64,000 nucleotides of DNA from Glebionis coronaria (GCA_025667525.1 CM046881.1:500237627-500301626), one strand, 5' to 3'; positions 11,773 to 23,448 are shown, counted from the stretch's first letter. The notes: generated from the sequence alone by a model not told the origin. Translations and numbers: made by a program.

Positions 11773-12215
11773 CAGGTTTCGACCTGTAGGCTCTCAAATA
11801 TGACATGTAATTAGTGGGTAGTCACTACGGTCTTCCTAGAACTGACAGTTGTTTTCATGCATTCATCATTTTTAAGCATACATATACATGTCATTGTTAC
11901 AGGGTTTTTGACTAAGTAATGGTTGGTACAGGACTGGCCCTATTTAGTCGCATGTGTTTTATCGAAACTTTTAGATTTGGGACCGACCCATAGGCGTCCC
12001 CTCGATATGTCTTTTGTTTTGAGTGAACTGACCAGAGGCGTTCACTCTCGAGCATCAAAAGTTTTCATAAAACTGCATCATGCATTCATACAAAAATTTT
12101 CTTGCATAAAATTTTTCTCGTGAAATTTTTGGTATAAATTTTTTTTTCATGTATATATATAATTTATATTTTATGTTTTGAACTGTTAATCATATGTTCT
12201 ATGTTATACTGTCAG
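11773..12215 (+). other. Tekay 5' untranslated leader
   Basis: A leader of about 440 bases between primer site and gag with no credible coding content. It contains the phrase GGGACCGACCCATAGGCG near 11970. Echoes of this phrase, as repeated CGCCTATGGGTCGG, appear in the minus-strand Tekay leader near 62087-62155, so this part of the leader is shared between the families. Confidence 0.6.
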
Positions 12216-13582
12216 ATGGTTCTCACACGCGAGCAAGAGCAGCTCAATGCTGCAATTCAGGCTGCCATGCAAGCCTTGCTTCCTCAACTGAGGAATGACA
12301 TCCGTGCTGAAGTCCAAGCTGCCAACAATCAGCAGCAGCAGAATCAGGCACCTCCTCCTCCTCCTCCTCCAGTGACACTAGCAGTGTGGCTGGAAAGCTT
12401 CAACAAGCTCCGTCCTAGAGCTTTTGAAAAGACTGATAGCCCTAGCGATGCTGAAAGCTGGTTGACTCATATCGAGAAGATTTTCAATGCTATGGGATGT
12501 GACCCCGCATTCAAGGCGAGATTGGCATGCTACCGGTTTGAAGGCGATGTACTCAACTGGTGGCTAGCCTTGACGCAGTCGGAAGGAGGTGATGATTGGG
12601 TCGCTGGTTTGACATGGGCCCAATTCAAGGAGAGAGTGATGGAGCAGTTCTTTCCCAAGGCAGAGCAGGACAAGCTCAAGCGAGAGTACCATGGGATACG
12701 TCAGAGAGTGGGTGAGAATAGCAACGAATTCATGCAGCGCTTTCTTCGCTTAGCTGGTTTTCTGGGAGCAGCAGCTGGAACTCCTGAGGAGCAGGCACAC
12801 CACTTTAGGTGGGCACTTCGCACCTCGGTCGCGAACAATCTGGTGTGTGCTACGTTCAATACAGTAGCACAAGTGGCCGACGCAGCAAGGAAGCTAGAGA
12901 TGTTGCAGGAACGAGATGAGTTCGGGGAAGCTGAAAGACCCGACAAGAGGTAAACATTTCGTATTCTAACGATAACCAAACCGCATCCTATCATTATATG
13001 TTCTATAATCATCTCTTAAACTTTATCTTCCAGGAAGAAAACTGGGGACCGGTCTCAGCCGGCTACTCAGCAGCAGCCTCATCAGCCCAAAGGAAACGGT
13101 CACACTAACGACCGTTCTGTTGTGGAAAGGCGTAGCGGTAATGATAATTACCGTAACAACGCTGGACACTCCAACAATAGCAGGTCCTACTATTTACGCA
13201 TCTTCGTATGATTTCATGTTATATCTCTCATGCTGACACTATATTAACCTCTACCAGGAACCACGGTAACGGGAAGGACCAGAACCACAGGGGTTCGCAG
13301 CCTAACCGTTCAGCTAACACTGGTGAACATCTTATGATGCATATGTCTTATACTCGTGCATATACTTTATTTTAACACATTTTGTCATCAGCAGGCCCTC
13401 AGCAAGCAAGGACTCCAGCTGGAGGATTCACTCATCCTCTTTGCAGTACTTGCCATCGCAGACACCCTGGCCCATGTCGTCGTGATTCCGACGCGTGCTA
13501 CAAGTGCGGCCTCCCTGGCCATCGTATGAGAGATTGCCGTAAGGGTGAGATGGAGGGTACCTCGGGTCATGCTGATAGTTAG
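12216..13582 (+). CDS. gag: Tekay gag (capsid and zinc knuckle), four exons
   Basis: This encodes the structural nucleocapsid protein of a Ty3/gypsy element. I chose ATG 12216; an in-frame ATG five codons upstream is less typical. Exon 1 (12216-12949) has a glutamine/proline-rich N-terminus followed by the retrotransposon gag domain, with AESWLTHIEKIF and AQFKERVMEQFFP. Exons 13034-13183 and 13258-13322 encode a basic, asparagine/glutamine-rich linker. Exon 4 (13395-13582) carries the CCHC knuckle CYKCGLPGHRMRDC at 13496-13537. The three gaps begin GT, end AG, and removing them keeps one frame throughout, in phases 2, 2 and 1. The frame meets TAG at 13580-13582 and continues in the same phase into protease. 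Without splicing the protein stops at 12951-12953, before the zinc knuckle. Confidence 0.85.
12950..13033 (+). other. Intron 1 in Tekay gag
   Basis: 84 bases, starting GTAAAC and ending TTATCTTCCAG with a pyrimidine-rich 3' end. It holds a stop codon two bases after the donor. Joining AG to G restores an arginine codon and a basic reading frame that continues for 150 bases. The splice sites are predicted, not shown by RNA. Confidence 0.75.
13184..13257 (+). other. Intron 2 in Tekay gag
   Basis: 74 bases, starting GTCCTA and ending CTCTACCAG, AT-rich with in-frame stops. Exon joining again gives an AG+G arginine codon and keeps phase. The donor GTCCTA is weaker than that of intron 1. Confidence 0.72.
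13323..13394 (+). other. Intron 3 in Tekay gag
   Basis: 72 bases, starting GTGAAC and ending CATCAGCAG. The tandem CAGCAG acceptor would allow either of two in-frame products differing by one alanine codon. The join leads directly into the zinc-knuckle exon. Confidence 0.72.
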
Positions 13583-16500
13583 CCGCCTCCTACCACTGGG
13601 CGTGTCTACATAACGTCTCGCGATCAGGCAAACAAATCTATAGGTACCATTACTGGAATTTTGTATATGTACGGCCAAGCTGCATGTGTTCTTTTCGACA
13701 CGGGTGCCACTCACTCAGTTATTTCCACTACATATGCTAAGAACATCAGGACACTTCCCTTGCCATTAGAAAATAGGCTTACCATTTCCACGCCTTTGAG
13801 GGACTCTGTATTAATAACTCATGTATACAAGAGTCTTCCTCTAGAGTTTGACGATAGAGTTCGTGCAGTAGATGCACTTCCCCTAGACATGATTGTGTTT
13901 GATATGATTCTCGGCATGGACTGGCTACCCAAGCACCATGCTACCATAGACTGCCACTCATATCAGGTGATCTTCGGCGACATTAATGCACCAGAGTACA
14001 TTCATTACGGGTTCATACCCGGACGGTCTGTACAAGTCATATCTACCTTGCAAGAACGTGCATTACTGTCACATGGCTGCGAGGGTTATCTAGCTACGGT
14101 TCACGACATGGATGCTGAATCCCCATCGATTCAGGATCAACCAGTAGTTTCGGAATTTCAAGACGTTTTCCCAGCTGAACTTCCAGGCATACCACCTGCA
14201 CGAGAAGTGGAGTTCAACATCGACCTTGTTCCAGGAGCTGAGCCAATCTCTAAGGCTCCGTATCGTATGGCTCCCATAGAGCTAAAAGAACTGAAGGACC
14301 AACTGCAGGAACTTCTTGAGCGAGGGTTCATTAGACCAAGCACATCTCCATGGGGCGCACCGGTCTTGTTCGTTAAGAAGAAGGACGGCAGCATGCGACT
14401 TTGCATAGACTACCGTGAACTTAATAAGATTACCATCCGCAATAGATATCCACTGCCACGTATAGATGATCTGTTTGACCAACTTCAAGGAGCCAAACAC
14501 TTCTCAAAGATCGATCTAAGGTCAGGCTACCATCAGCTAAGGGTTAAAGAGCAGGATATTGCCAAGACTGCTTTTCGTACCCGCTATGGCCATTATGAGT
14601 TTGTAGTCATGCCATTCGGCCTGACTAATGCTCCAGCAGTATTCATGGATCTGATGAACAGAATCTTCCACGAATTCCTTGATAAGTTTGTCATTGTATT
14701 CATCGACGACATCCTGATTTTCTCAAAGTCCACGGAGGAACATGAAGACCATCTCCGTACGGTACTACAGATTCTTCGTCAGAAGCAGCTGTATGCGAAA
14801 TTCTCCAAGTGTGAGTTCTGGTTAAACAAAGTGGCATTCTTAGGTCACATTGTATCAGCAGAAGGGATCACTATGGACCCAGAAAAGGTTGAGGCTATCA
14901 CTAAATGGCCAAGACCAACGTCAGCGACAGAAGTCCACAGTTTCTTAGGCTTAGCTGGATATTACCGCAGATTCGTGGAGAACTTTTCCCGCTTGGAACT
15001 ACCTCTCACCAAACTGATGCGAAAAGGAGAGAAATTCGTCTGGACGGAAGAACGAGAGAAGAGCTTCGAAGACCTAAAGCAGAAGTTAGTATCTGCTCCT
15101 ATTCTTACTCTCCCATCTGGTACAGGTGGATTTCAGATCTATAGCGATGCATCGGGGAAGGGACTGGGCTGTGTTCTCATGCAACATGGGAAAGTGATCG
15201 CGTATGCTTCACGGCAGCTTAAGCCCTATGAAGAAAACTACCCTACGCATGACCTGGAACTTGCTGCAGTGGTGTTCGCATTGAAAATATGGAGGCACTA
15301 CTTATACGGAGAATCATGCGACATTTTCACGGATCACAAGAGCTTGAAGTATATCTTCACTCAACGTGAATTGAACATGAGACAAAGGAGATGGTTGGAA
15401 CTGTTGAAAGATTATGATATTAACCTACAGTATCATCCCGGAAAAGCTAATGTAGTAGCAGATGCACTCAGCAGAAAGTCCGGAATGATCAACGGCATTG
15501 AAATCAAGGAACAAAACATAAGAGACTTGGAGCGGCTAGACATCGAAATCATGGTACGTGGGCAGCACAGATACTGGGCGAATCTTAGAGTAGAACCCGA
15601 GTTACTGTCTAGGATCAAGGAAGAGCAGAAGGATGATGGAGAAATTTGGGCGATAATTCAGAATTTGGAGAAGCAGACAGAATTCAGAATGGACGCAGAC
15701 GGTATCGTTTGGCAGGGCACGAGACTTTGTGTTCCTGACAATCAAGAACTCCGGGAAGCATTGTTAGCTGAAGCTCACAGCTCCCCATTTTCTATACATC
15801 CTGGGTCGACAAAAATGTACCATGACATCAGACAACACTTTTGGTGGAGTGGTATGAAACAGGATGTAGCCACTTATGTCTCCAAATGTCTTACCTGCCA
15901 GCAGGTTAAGATTGAGCATCAGCGATCGGGCGGTCTGCTTCAACCGTTGGATATTCCAGAGTGGAAGTGGGACAAAATCACCATGGATTTTGTTACCGGT
16001 CTTCCGCCTACCAAGAAGAAGCACGATGCGATTTGGGTCATCGTTGATCGACTCACCAAATCAGCTCATTTCTTACCGATACGCAAGGAAGATCCGGTAA
16101 GTAAACTCGCAGATACTTACAGAAGGGAGATCATGAGACTCCACGGTACTCCCTCCAGCATCGTCTCAGACAGAGATCCTCGTTTCACGTCGTGATTCTG
16201 GAAAGGTCTGCAAAAAGCTTGGGGTACACAACTTAAGCTGAGTACGGCCTTTCATCCTCAAACGGACGGACAGTCGGAGCGAACAATTCAGACATTGGAA
16301 GATATGTTAAGGTCGTGTGCGTTGGAATGGACAGGTGATTGGGACGATTACATCTGTTTGGTCGAGTTTGCATACAACAACAGCTGGCACGCAAGTATCA
16401 AATGTGCTCCTTTCGAAATGTTGTATGGCAGGAAGTGTCGCGCTCCAATCTGCTGGGATCAAGTGGGAGAGCGAACACTCGAAGGACCAGAGATTATAGA

Positions 16501-17023
16501 AATGACCAATGAGAAGATCGAAGTAGCTAAACAGAAGCTGCAGGAAGCACGGTCACGTCAGAAGAGTTACGCCGATAAGCATCGTAGGGACATACATTTT
16601 AATGTGGGAGACCACGTCTTCCTCAAGGTTTTGCCGGCACGTGGTGTTAAACGCTTCGGGATCAAAGGGAAACTCATTCCTCGTTTCATCGGACCGTTTG
16701 ATATCATTGAACGAATCGGTGAAGTATCTTACCGATTGGCGTTACCTCCTCAGCTTTCGCACGTGCATAACGTGTTTCATGTGTCCTTACTCAGAGGGTA
16801 CAAGTATCATCCCCTTCACATGGTTCAGTATCCACTAGAACGTATACGTGAAGATCTCACTTTTATAGAGGAACCCGAACGAGTTCTCGACAGGCAAGAA
16901 CGAGTCATGAGAAGGAAGACGATTCCATTCGTCAAAATTCTTTGGAGGGACCATACCGAGCGGGAAGCCACTTGGGAAACAGAGGAGTCTATCCGGGCTT
17001 CTTACCCTCACTTCATATTTTGA
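13583..17023 (+). pseudogene. pol: Tekay pol: protease, RT, RNase H, integrase, chromodomain
   Basis: This is the enzymatic polyprotein for reverse transcription and integration. Protease has DTGATHS at 13697. Reverse transcriptase runs from about 14240, with ALEIGS-side frame discarded and the true frame showing YRELNK and the catalytic FIDD at 14699-14710. RNase H begins near 15140 (SDASGKGLG) and has TDHKSLKY. Integrase has a zinc-binding region ending CLTCQQ, then catalytic Asp near 15985 (TMDFVTG) and Asp near 16169 (SDRDPRF), with Glu near 16279 (QSERTIQ). The C-terminus is a chromodomain with ILWRDH and EATWE. A TGA at 16193-16195 falls inside the integrase core, where the family normally has arginine, so a CGA to TGA change is likely. 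All else is open, so the decay is recent or mild. Confidence 0.9.
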
Positions 17024-17084
17024 GTTCGGGTATGTTACTTCTTTCTAGTTTACTTTATCTATAATTCGGGGACGAATTATTCTT

Positions 17085-17100
17085 TTTAGGGGGGAAGAAT
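17085..17100 (+). promoter_or_regulatory. Tekay polypurine tract
   Basis: The purine-rich AGGGGGGAAGAA stands immediately before the 3' LTR start TGTAAAACCC. It primes plus-strand synthesis in this family. Confidence 0.85.
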
Positions 17101-18728
17101 TGTAAAACCCGCATGCTTTTACCATGAATAGTGCCCTTAAGATCGTACGTCCTAGATTAAAACTTACCTTATTTAGTATTGATCACATTCATGTGCTAAT
17201 AATCAAGCAAGTGCATACGTGTATGACATGATAAGTATCGATTACGTACGAACTCATGATAAACAGTTAATAAATATGTCACGTGAACATAATTAAATCA
17301 TGATCACCATTTAAAATACGAACTAAAATAATTACGTAAATACATATAATATAATTACGAGTGTATATAATATGATAAACTACATGATAAAATAAACAGA
17401 AACACTTTAAACACGAACACGTTTAACCACGAACGAACACGAAACATCGGGACACGAGAAAAGGTACGGGTACCCCATGTGGGGCCCCATACCTACGGCA
17501 CACATAACAAGGTGGGCTAAGCCCATGGACTTTTACAAGAGAAGGGGTGGTTATGGTAAATATGCTTTTCATTTTTACATTTCAAGCAAAATAACATTTA
17601 ACCTAAAAAGTTTTCTCTCCTCCTCCTTGGTCTCTCTTTGTGCCGCCACCCCTAAGACCACCAAAGGTGGTTGTTGATTGATCTTGATCACAAAAATCAT
17701 TGCTATAAACCGTGTTTGTTCATCCTCTTTCAAGCTACGTATTGGTATATCATTCTAAACCTTTCTTTTTAATTCTTTTAAATCTTTGATTATTTTCATG
17801 AACATGTTATTAATATTCTTATTAAAACATGATAATTAAACATAGATCTAACATGTTTTGGGGTTAATTAAAATCAAAGGATGATATAAGAGGGTGTTTG
17901 TTTTTGGCCGCCTAGCATTACCAACCCGGGGGGGGTTCGGTTTGCTTTTTGCCGCCACCACCAAGACCATTTTGGTCTTGGTTGGTGCATGTGGGACCCA
18001 CGGCAGCAAGGGGACACAAGTACCCCGAGTTTGGCTCGGGGTACGGTGTCGAGTTCATGCCCGATTCATGGTTCGTTGGTTAAATCATGATTTATGCTAC
18101 ATGTTAATTTTATGAATTATGAACTTAGGATATAAATTAATTAATAAACATGAGACATTAATTAAACCATGACTTAGGTTACTTTAATTATTAATTTAGC
18201 ATGATATTAATTTAACCTAAGTATTTTATGTTATAAGTTATAATTAATTAATTATTTAAAACATGCCTATAATTAATTAATTTAGACATGACTTAGGTTA
18301 TGTTATTAATACATAATAATACACATTTTAACCTAAGTATTTTATTCCATTTTAATTAAAACATGTTATACTTTAATTAAAATGCTTAACCTATAGTTTA
18401 ATTAAAATACATGAAATAATAATTAAACTATACACTATATCATATGACTTAAGAAATAAGCTTATAAACACTTAGACTTATATGTTAGCTTATGTAATCA
18501 GCTTAATTCTAATTATGGAAACTTCTATTTATAGAAACTTAATTAAATAAGGCAACTAATCTATTCATGGAAACCTTCTATATATGGAAATCTATCTATT
18601 TCAGGCAGCTAATCTAATCATGGAAACCTTCTATATATGCAAACTTATTTAATTAAGGCAGCTGATCTGTTTTTGGAAACTTTCTATTTTTAGAAACTAA
18701 TCTATATTAAGCAGTAAATTCTATTTTA

Positions 18729-18898
18729 GGAAACTTTCTATTTTTGGAAACTTTCTATTTTTGGAAACTTTCTATTTTTGGAAACTTTCTATTTTTGGAA
18801 ACTTTCTATTTTTGGTAACTTTCTATTTTTGGAAACTTTCTATTTTTGGAAACTTTCTATTTTTGGAAACTTTCTATTTTTGGAAACCTGCTATTTTT
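18729..18898 (+). repeat. 17-bp tandem array in the 3' LTR
   Basis: Ten units of GGAAACTTTCTATTTTT, identical in number and in variant positions to the array in the 5' LTR. This confirms that the two LTRs belong to one insertion. Confidence 0.95.
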
Positions 18899-19318
18899 GG
18901 AAAGTTACTTATTATTACACAGTAAGTATAATAATACATGAAATACCAGTAATACTTAATCAGATTAATCAGAATACAAGATAAACACAGTTTAAGGCTT
19001 TAAACAGTAAACCATGACCTAAAACATACAAAGTAAGCTAAGATGAGACATAAAACCCAGTACGTAATCAGTAATTCGATACTTATACACGTGTGTATTC
19101 ATGTAGCGTTAGTGATCCAGAAGTAGGAGTCTTCCTTCCGTTCATTCACTGGACTTGAGGTACGGATTCCCGTCCTTTCAGTATGGACATTCTTTCCTTA
19201 TTAGGATTTCCCCGTATGCAGCCAACTGTTTTCCCCAGTATTTGTTTTATTGTTTTGAACTGCTTATGTTTAATTAGCATAATCTATAGCCATATACAAG
19301 CATGACCAGTTTCACCTA

Positions 19319-19337
19319 GTTATGGAGGTACCATAAC
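19319..19337 (+). repeat. Short palindrome/hairpin in Tekay 3' LTR
   Basis: GTTATGG AGGTA CCATAAC, a perfect 7-bp stem around a 5-base loop. See also 10938, 55159 and 63208. Confidence 0.65.
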
Positions 19338-20120
19338 CATAACATTGGAGGCACCAATGTTATGACTTCCCCACGGCGGAGTGATTGCTCGTGGCGTCCC
19401 TTTCAGTTTGGCCATATTATTATATCATGTGGGGCGTATGGGTGCATCCTAGTTACATGTTTTATTCAGTATTTCATGGTGAATGTGGTGTGTGCCTTGC
19501 ATCCTTCACAAGGAGTTGATCCCTCCTACCCAGACCAGTATATTAATTAGAGGCATCCCCTCTAATCAGCATAATGAGGTCACCCCTCCATGTATTCATG
19601 CACGTGACCTTTTCATGACCTATATGGGCTATGGTATATTTATGTTAAAACAGTTTTCATAAGATAAACATAAGGCTTTTCAAACTATAAAACCAGTTTT
19701 CTTAATACTTAACCAGTTTACTCAGAACTTAGTCTTCCGATGTTCCTATTCCATGCTATTTTGTACATCCGTGCACTGAGCGTCTTGCTCAGTCGTTTTC
19801 CTTTTCATGCTCCCAAAACGGCAGGTACTCAGGGACGCTCGTGTATCTCAAACGTACGTGCATATGGATTGGAAGCTTTACTGTCTTTCTTTACTTTATG
19901 CATTTCCTTTACTTTAATACAGCTTGCTATGGACATTGTTTCGTCCTTTCCTTTTACAGTATTTATGTTTGTGTGTGATGAGCTCTACTTTGGGGTTACC
20001 GATGTTTGATTCCGGTATTTCCCTTTTATGGTCAAATAATGCTTAGACATTTATCCTTGTATGCTTTGATGACACGCCATGATTATGCGTAAGATTCCAT
20101 TTCCAAAATGGGGTGTTACA

Positions 20121-21536
20121 CAAAATAAGCTATCTAATAAGCTACTCATGCACAACTTGATTTTAATGAAGAAACTTGTAAAACAGCTCACAAGAAGAAT
20201 GGGAAATCTTGTTTCAAAGAAAATGATCCAGTAATAAGCTCTAAAATTGAAAATAAGCTAAAATGAACTTATGTTGACTTTCGTTGACCAGATTTTTCAA
20301 AAAGCTCAAAATCTCAAAACTTACTCATGAACACTTTCTAAATGGAAATATGAAAGAAAATTAAAAGATTTCTGAAGTGGAATTGGAGATTTGAGAAATC
20401 AGTCCATCTATTTATCACAGGGAATGACAAATGCTCAAGTGCTTAATGATTTGCTTATTTCTCACTCAAAACTAGATACTGTAGAAATTACAGCTACACA
20501 CTAAAACTACATATGTTGATTGATGATTAGAAGCTGGTTTGAAAGAATTTCATCCAAGATTAAAGAAATGCCAATGATTTGAAAATCACTACTTTCTAAA
20601 AATTTACTTAACAAGAACTGACCCAAACTTATTCAACTACCAATTGCCTTTTTGACTAAAGACTTGACTTGAAAATGACTGAAATCATTATGCTATGACT
20701 AGATGACTGAAAAGGAACTAGAATTGGCCAAATACTAACACTAGAAAACAACTTGCAAGCTAATCACAAACACTACTTAACTGAACTCTAACAAACTTTT
20801 ATGAAAGGATTAAAGGCAATTGACTAAACTGAATGAAATGTGATATCAGACTAAGTTCAATGAGCCAAATGAAATGCAAATGAACCAGTTACAAATAGTT
20901 TAAAAGGCTAACACTCAAATTGACTAGTTAAGCTGATATGACTGATAAAGCTAAAAGTAGAACAAGATTAAGGCTAATGAGCAAGTATTAAGCTACAATT
21001 AAGCTACTAAAACACTAAGATCAGATCAAATACTAGCTAAACACACTTTATCATGCAATCAAACAAGGATTAACTAGGAATTGAACAGGCAGACAACACT
21101 TTAGTGGAACAAGAACTCAGAACTTGAAACCTTCTAGCTTAGGCCTCCATTGGGGAGTAGAGAAGCGCTGAGCTTTCTAGCTAGTGCTAAACCACCACCT
21201 TAGCACTAGAATAAACAAAATATCTACTAATCAACAGCTACCATCATCTAAATCTCCATTAATGAACTTGAAATCTTCAAAATCAACTAGGATTGGAACT
21301 GGATGAACATAACACTCCAACAGCTACAATATCTCCAAAACTTAGCTAATCATGATCAGATATGATCACAATGAGCTAACAGTAACACAATGAGAACAAG
21401 ATTCAAGGTAAGAACAGTAGATGATGGAGATGAATGTGAATTTTATTTATTGAATTGGAAAAGTAGTTACAAAGCTAGTAAATTGGTTACAACTAATAAC
21501 AGACTCAAAAGATTGTCAATCTCTTGAGTTGTTATG
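20121..21536 (-). mobile_element. Right-hand LTR of element B, first part (LTR2)
   Basis: It aligns with LTR1 from 6272 onward with scattered single-base differences. The first 879 bases of the LTR (the equivalents of 5393-6271) are missing because the Tekay element and its deletion replaced them. The segment is interrupted after TTATG at 21532-21536 by the plus-strand Athila insertion and resumes at 32718. Confidence 0.88.
21532..21536. repeat. Target-site duplication TTATG, left copy
   Basis: These five bases are repeated at 32718-32722, immediately flanking the Athila element. The uninterrupted LTR1 has a single TTATG in the same context near 7680, which proves the insertion point. Confidence 0.95.
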
Positions 21537-21980
21537 TGATAGGTGTGTAAACACCCATCCTTTTACCACTTAATTCTGGCTAAAACGAGACCAAAACGCG
21601 TATTTAATATCATTTGTTTGGAATTATGCGTGGTTTTTATGTTTATTGTGTTTTCAGAGCCAAACGGATGAATATTGGAGAAAACATGGGATTGCACGGG
21701 ATTTATCGAAGAAAAAGACTCAAGATAAAGTCTATTGTCCAAGAGATGCAAAAGATTTGAAATCACTGGGCCTATTCGAAGATTTATCGAAGGAAAGGAC
21801 CAAAGATGGAAGATTTACATAAGTCGAAGAAACTCAAGTCTATTAAACGAAGAAATTAAAAGACGAGTTGAATTTAATCGACGACAAATCCCGAATCAGA
21901 ATCGAAAATGTCAACTTTTCTGAAAAGACGAGAAGACAAGAAGAACGGGAGAAAGCCCACTCACCAACCAAAGGACAAGA

Positions 21981-21990
21981 CTATATAAAG
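21981..21990 (+). promoter_or_regulatory. Athila LTR TATA box
   Basis: CTATATAAAG is followed by a C-rich stretch ending in CTCACACAA, a typical plant core promoter layout. The 3' LTR has CTATATAAAT at the equivalent place near 31492. Confidence 0.7.
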
Positions 21991-22423
21991 CCCTCCCCTC
22001 ACACAATAGTGCCAGTTAGTTTTTAGTTTTTTCTCTCCTTCTTTTTCTCCCTTTCTGTTTCGTAGGTATCACCAACACCACTAGGGTGTTTGGTAATTTT
22101 GATCTTTGTTTTTCAAATCTTGTAATTTTAATCTTTGTTTTGTGATTGTTAAAACATTAATCATCAATACAAGTTCTTGTTTAATCTTTCCATTTCATCT
22201 TGTTCATCATCATCTTTTATTTCAAGTTCTTAAGTTCTTGATTGGTTGAGTTTTGATTTTAAGAAGTTGTTGAATTTGTGTTTTTGTGATTGGGATTTGT
22301 TCCTTGTAGTTGGTGGATGATTTGTGGTTAATTTGGTAAAACCTTTTTTATTATTCAGCTTGATTTTGGATTAAAATCGTTTTCCTTGTTCTTCGGGTAA
22401 GTTACTGTTCTTGAACGTTCCCC

Positions 22424-22880
22424 AGGTTCCAAATGAACTGAAAGTTCTGGATGAATCAAATCTTCCGAATGAACACAAAGTTCCGGACGAACAAAATCTT
22501 CCGAATGAACTGAGAGTTCCGGATGAATCAAATCTTCCGAATGAACACAAAGTTCCGGATGAATGTTATTTCCAAATGTTCCGAATGAATGCTTGTTTTA
22601 AAAGTTCCGAATGAGTTGATAGTTCCGAATGAATGCTTTGTCCAAATCTTCCGAATAAACTTCCGAGCCAAAAGTTCTGAACCAACTTCCGGATCAAAAG
22701 TTCCGAGTGAACTTCCGGATCAACAACTTCCGAGTCAACTTCCGAAGAAAGTTCCGGATCAACTTCCGAGTGAAAGTTCCGAGTGAAGGTTCCGAGTAAA
22801 CTTCCGAACGAAGTTCCGGATCAAGGGTTCCGAACCAAGTTCCGAGTGAAAAGTTCCGAATCAAGGTCAAACTTCCGAAT
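22424..22880 (+). repeat. TTCCGA/TTCCGG-rich degenerate repeat in Athila LTR
   Basis: Dozens of short units share the core TTCCGA or TTCCGG with AATGAA or GATGAA spacers. They give strings such as VPNEHKVPDE in one frame. The same block is at 31935-32392 in the 3' LTR. The overlapping small frames of 65-79 codons are by-products of the repeat unless shown otherwise. Confidence 0.8.
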
Positions 22881-23217
22881 CAATCATCTTTTGAGCATTA
22901 TTAATTGTTACTGTTTCTTTAGTGTTACTGTTTCTGTTTCTTCATTTTTATTTCATATTTTATATTTTAACTGTGATTTTAATTTTAATTTTTATTTTTA
23001 TTTTAATTCAAGTTTTTATTAATTGTCATTAAATTAATTGCTTTTAAATTTAAGTCTTCATTTTAGTACATTTAAACTTTTTAGTAGATTAGAAAACTAA
23101 ACCCCCCTTTTTTAGTAACCAAGAACAATCATTCCACTTAGAACCGAGATCAATTCGAGAGGACTGAGAGACATAATTGAACCCCATACAAAAAGCCTAG
23201 TATCAAATGGCGTCGCT

Positions 23218-23232
23218 GCCGGCTCTTCTCGT
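23218..23232 (+). promoter_or_regulatory. Athila primer-binding site
   Basis: TGGCGTCGCTGCCGG lies two bases after the LTR end. It resembles the tRNA-Asp-type site of element A (TGGCGCCGCTGCCGAG) with one difference in the first ten bases. Confidence 0.8.
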
Positions 23233-23300
23233 TAAGATCAAAAGTTTTTTGTGAGAACTTGGATTTTGGGATCCGTTCCCCGTGAACGTTACTTTTTCAT

Positions 23301-23345
<45 letters not shown>

Positions 23346-23448
23346 ACTAAAAAAAATATAAAATTTCAAAAATCCTAAAAAGTAAAAAACATAAAAAATC
23401 CAAAAATATTTTGCTTTGTTTTTGCCTTGTTAGTTCTTTTGCAGGTGT
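23233..23448 (+). other. Athila leader with long A tract
   Basis: A short leader that includes a run of over thirty A residues ending near 23344, followed by more A-rich sequence. It has no coding content. Long A runs are prone to length error in sequencing. Confidence 0.7.

Larger units (their letters stand above)
10171..20120 (+). mobile_element. Tekay/Del chromovirus (Ty3/gypsy), 5'-truncated
   Basis: This LTR retrotransposon has, in order, a partial 5' LTR, a tRNA-Met-type primer site, gag, a CCHC zinc knuckle, protease, reverse transcriptase, RNase H, integrase, a chromodomain, a polypurine tract and a complete 3' LTR. The chromodomain and domain order place it in the chromovirus Tekay clade. 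The left 1451 bases of the 5' LTR are missing. The 3' LTR ends directly against mid-LTR sequence of element B, so the insertion site lay inside that LTR. Two in-frame stops and the truncation make it non-autonomous now. Confidence 0.9.
17101..20120 (+). mobile_element. Tekay 3' LTR, complete
   Basis: 3020 bases from TGTAAAACCC to GGGGTGTTACA. It includes about 1.45 kb that the 5' LTR has lost, the 17-bp array at 18729-18898, and the short palindrome at 19319-19337. It abuts LTR sequence of element B at 20121. If a 5-bp target duplication existed it would be CAAAA on the right; the left partner was lost in the deletion. Confidence 0.92.
21537..23215 (+). mobile_element. Athila 5' LTR
   Basis: It runs from TGATAGGTGTGTAAAC to AGCCTAGTATCA, 1679 bases. 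A TATA box lies near 21981-21990. A degenerate repeat rich in TTCCGA and TTCCGG lies at 22424-22880. Confidence 0.95.

Noticed and set aside
22411..23022. Three neighbouring small frames in the Athila LTR (also 31923-32534) as genes
   Set aside because: They lie wholly in LTR repeat sequence with no family likeness; kept only as a low-interest observation.
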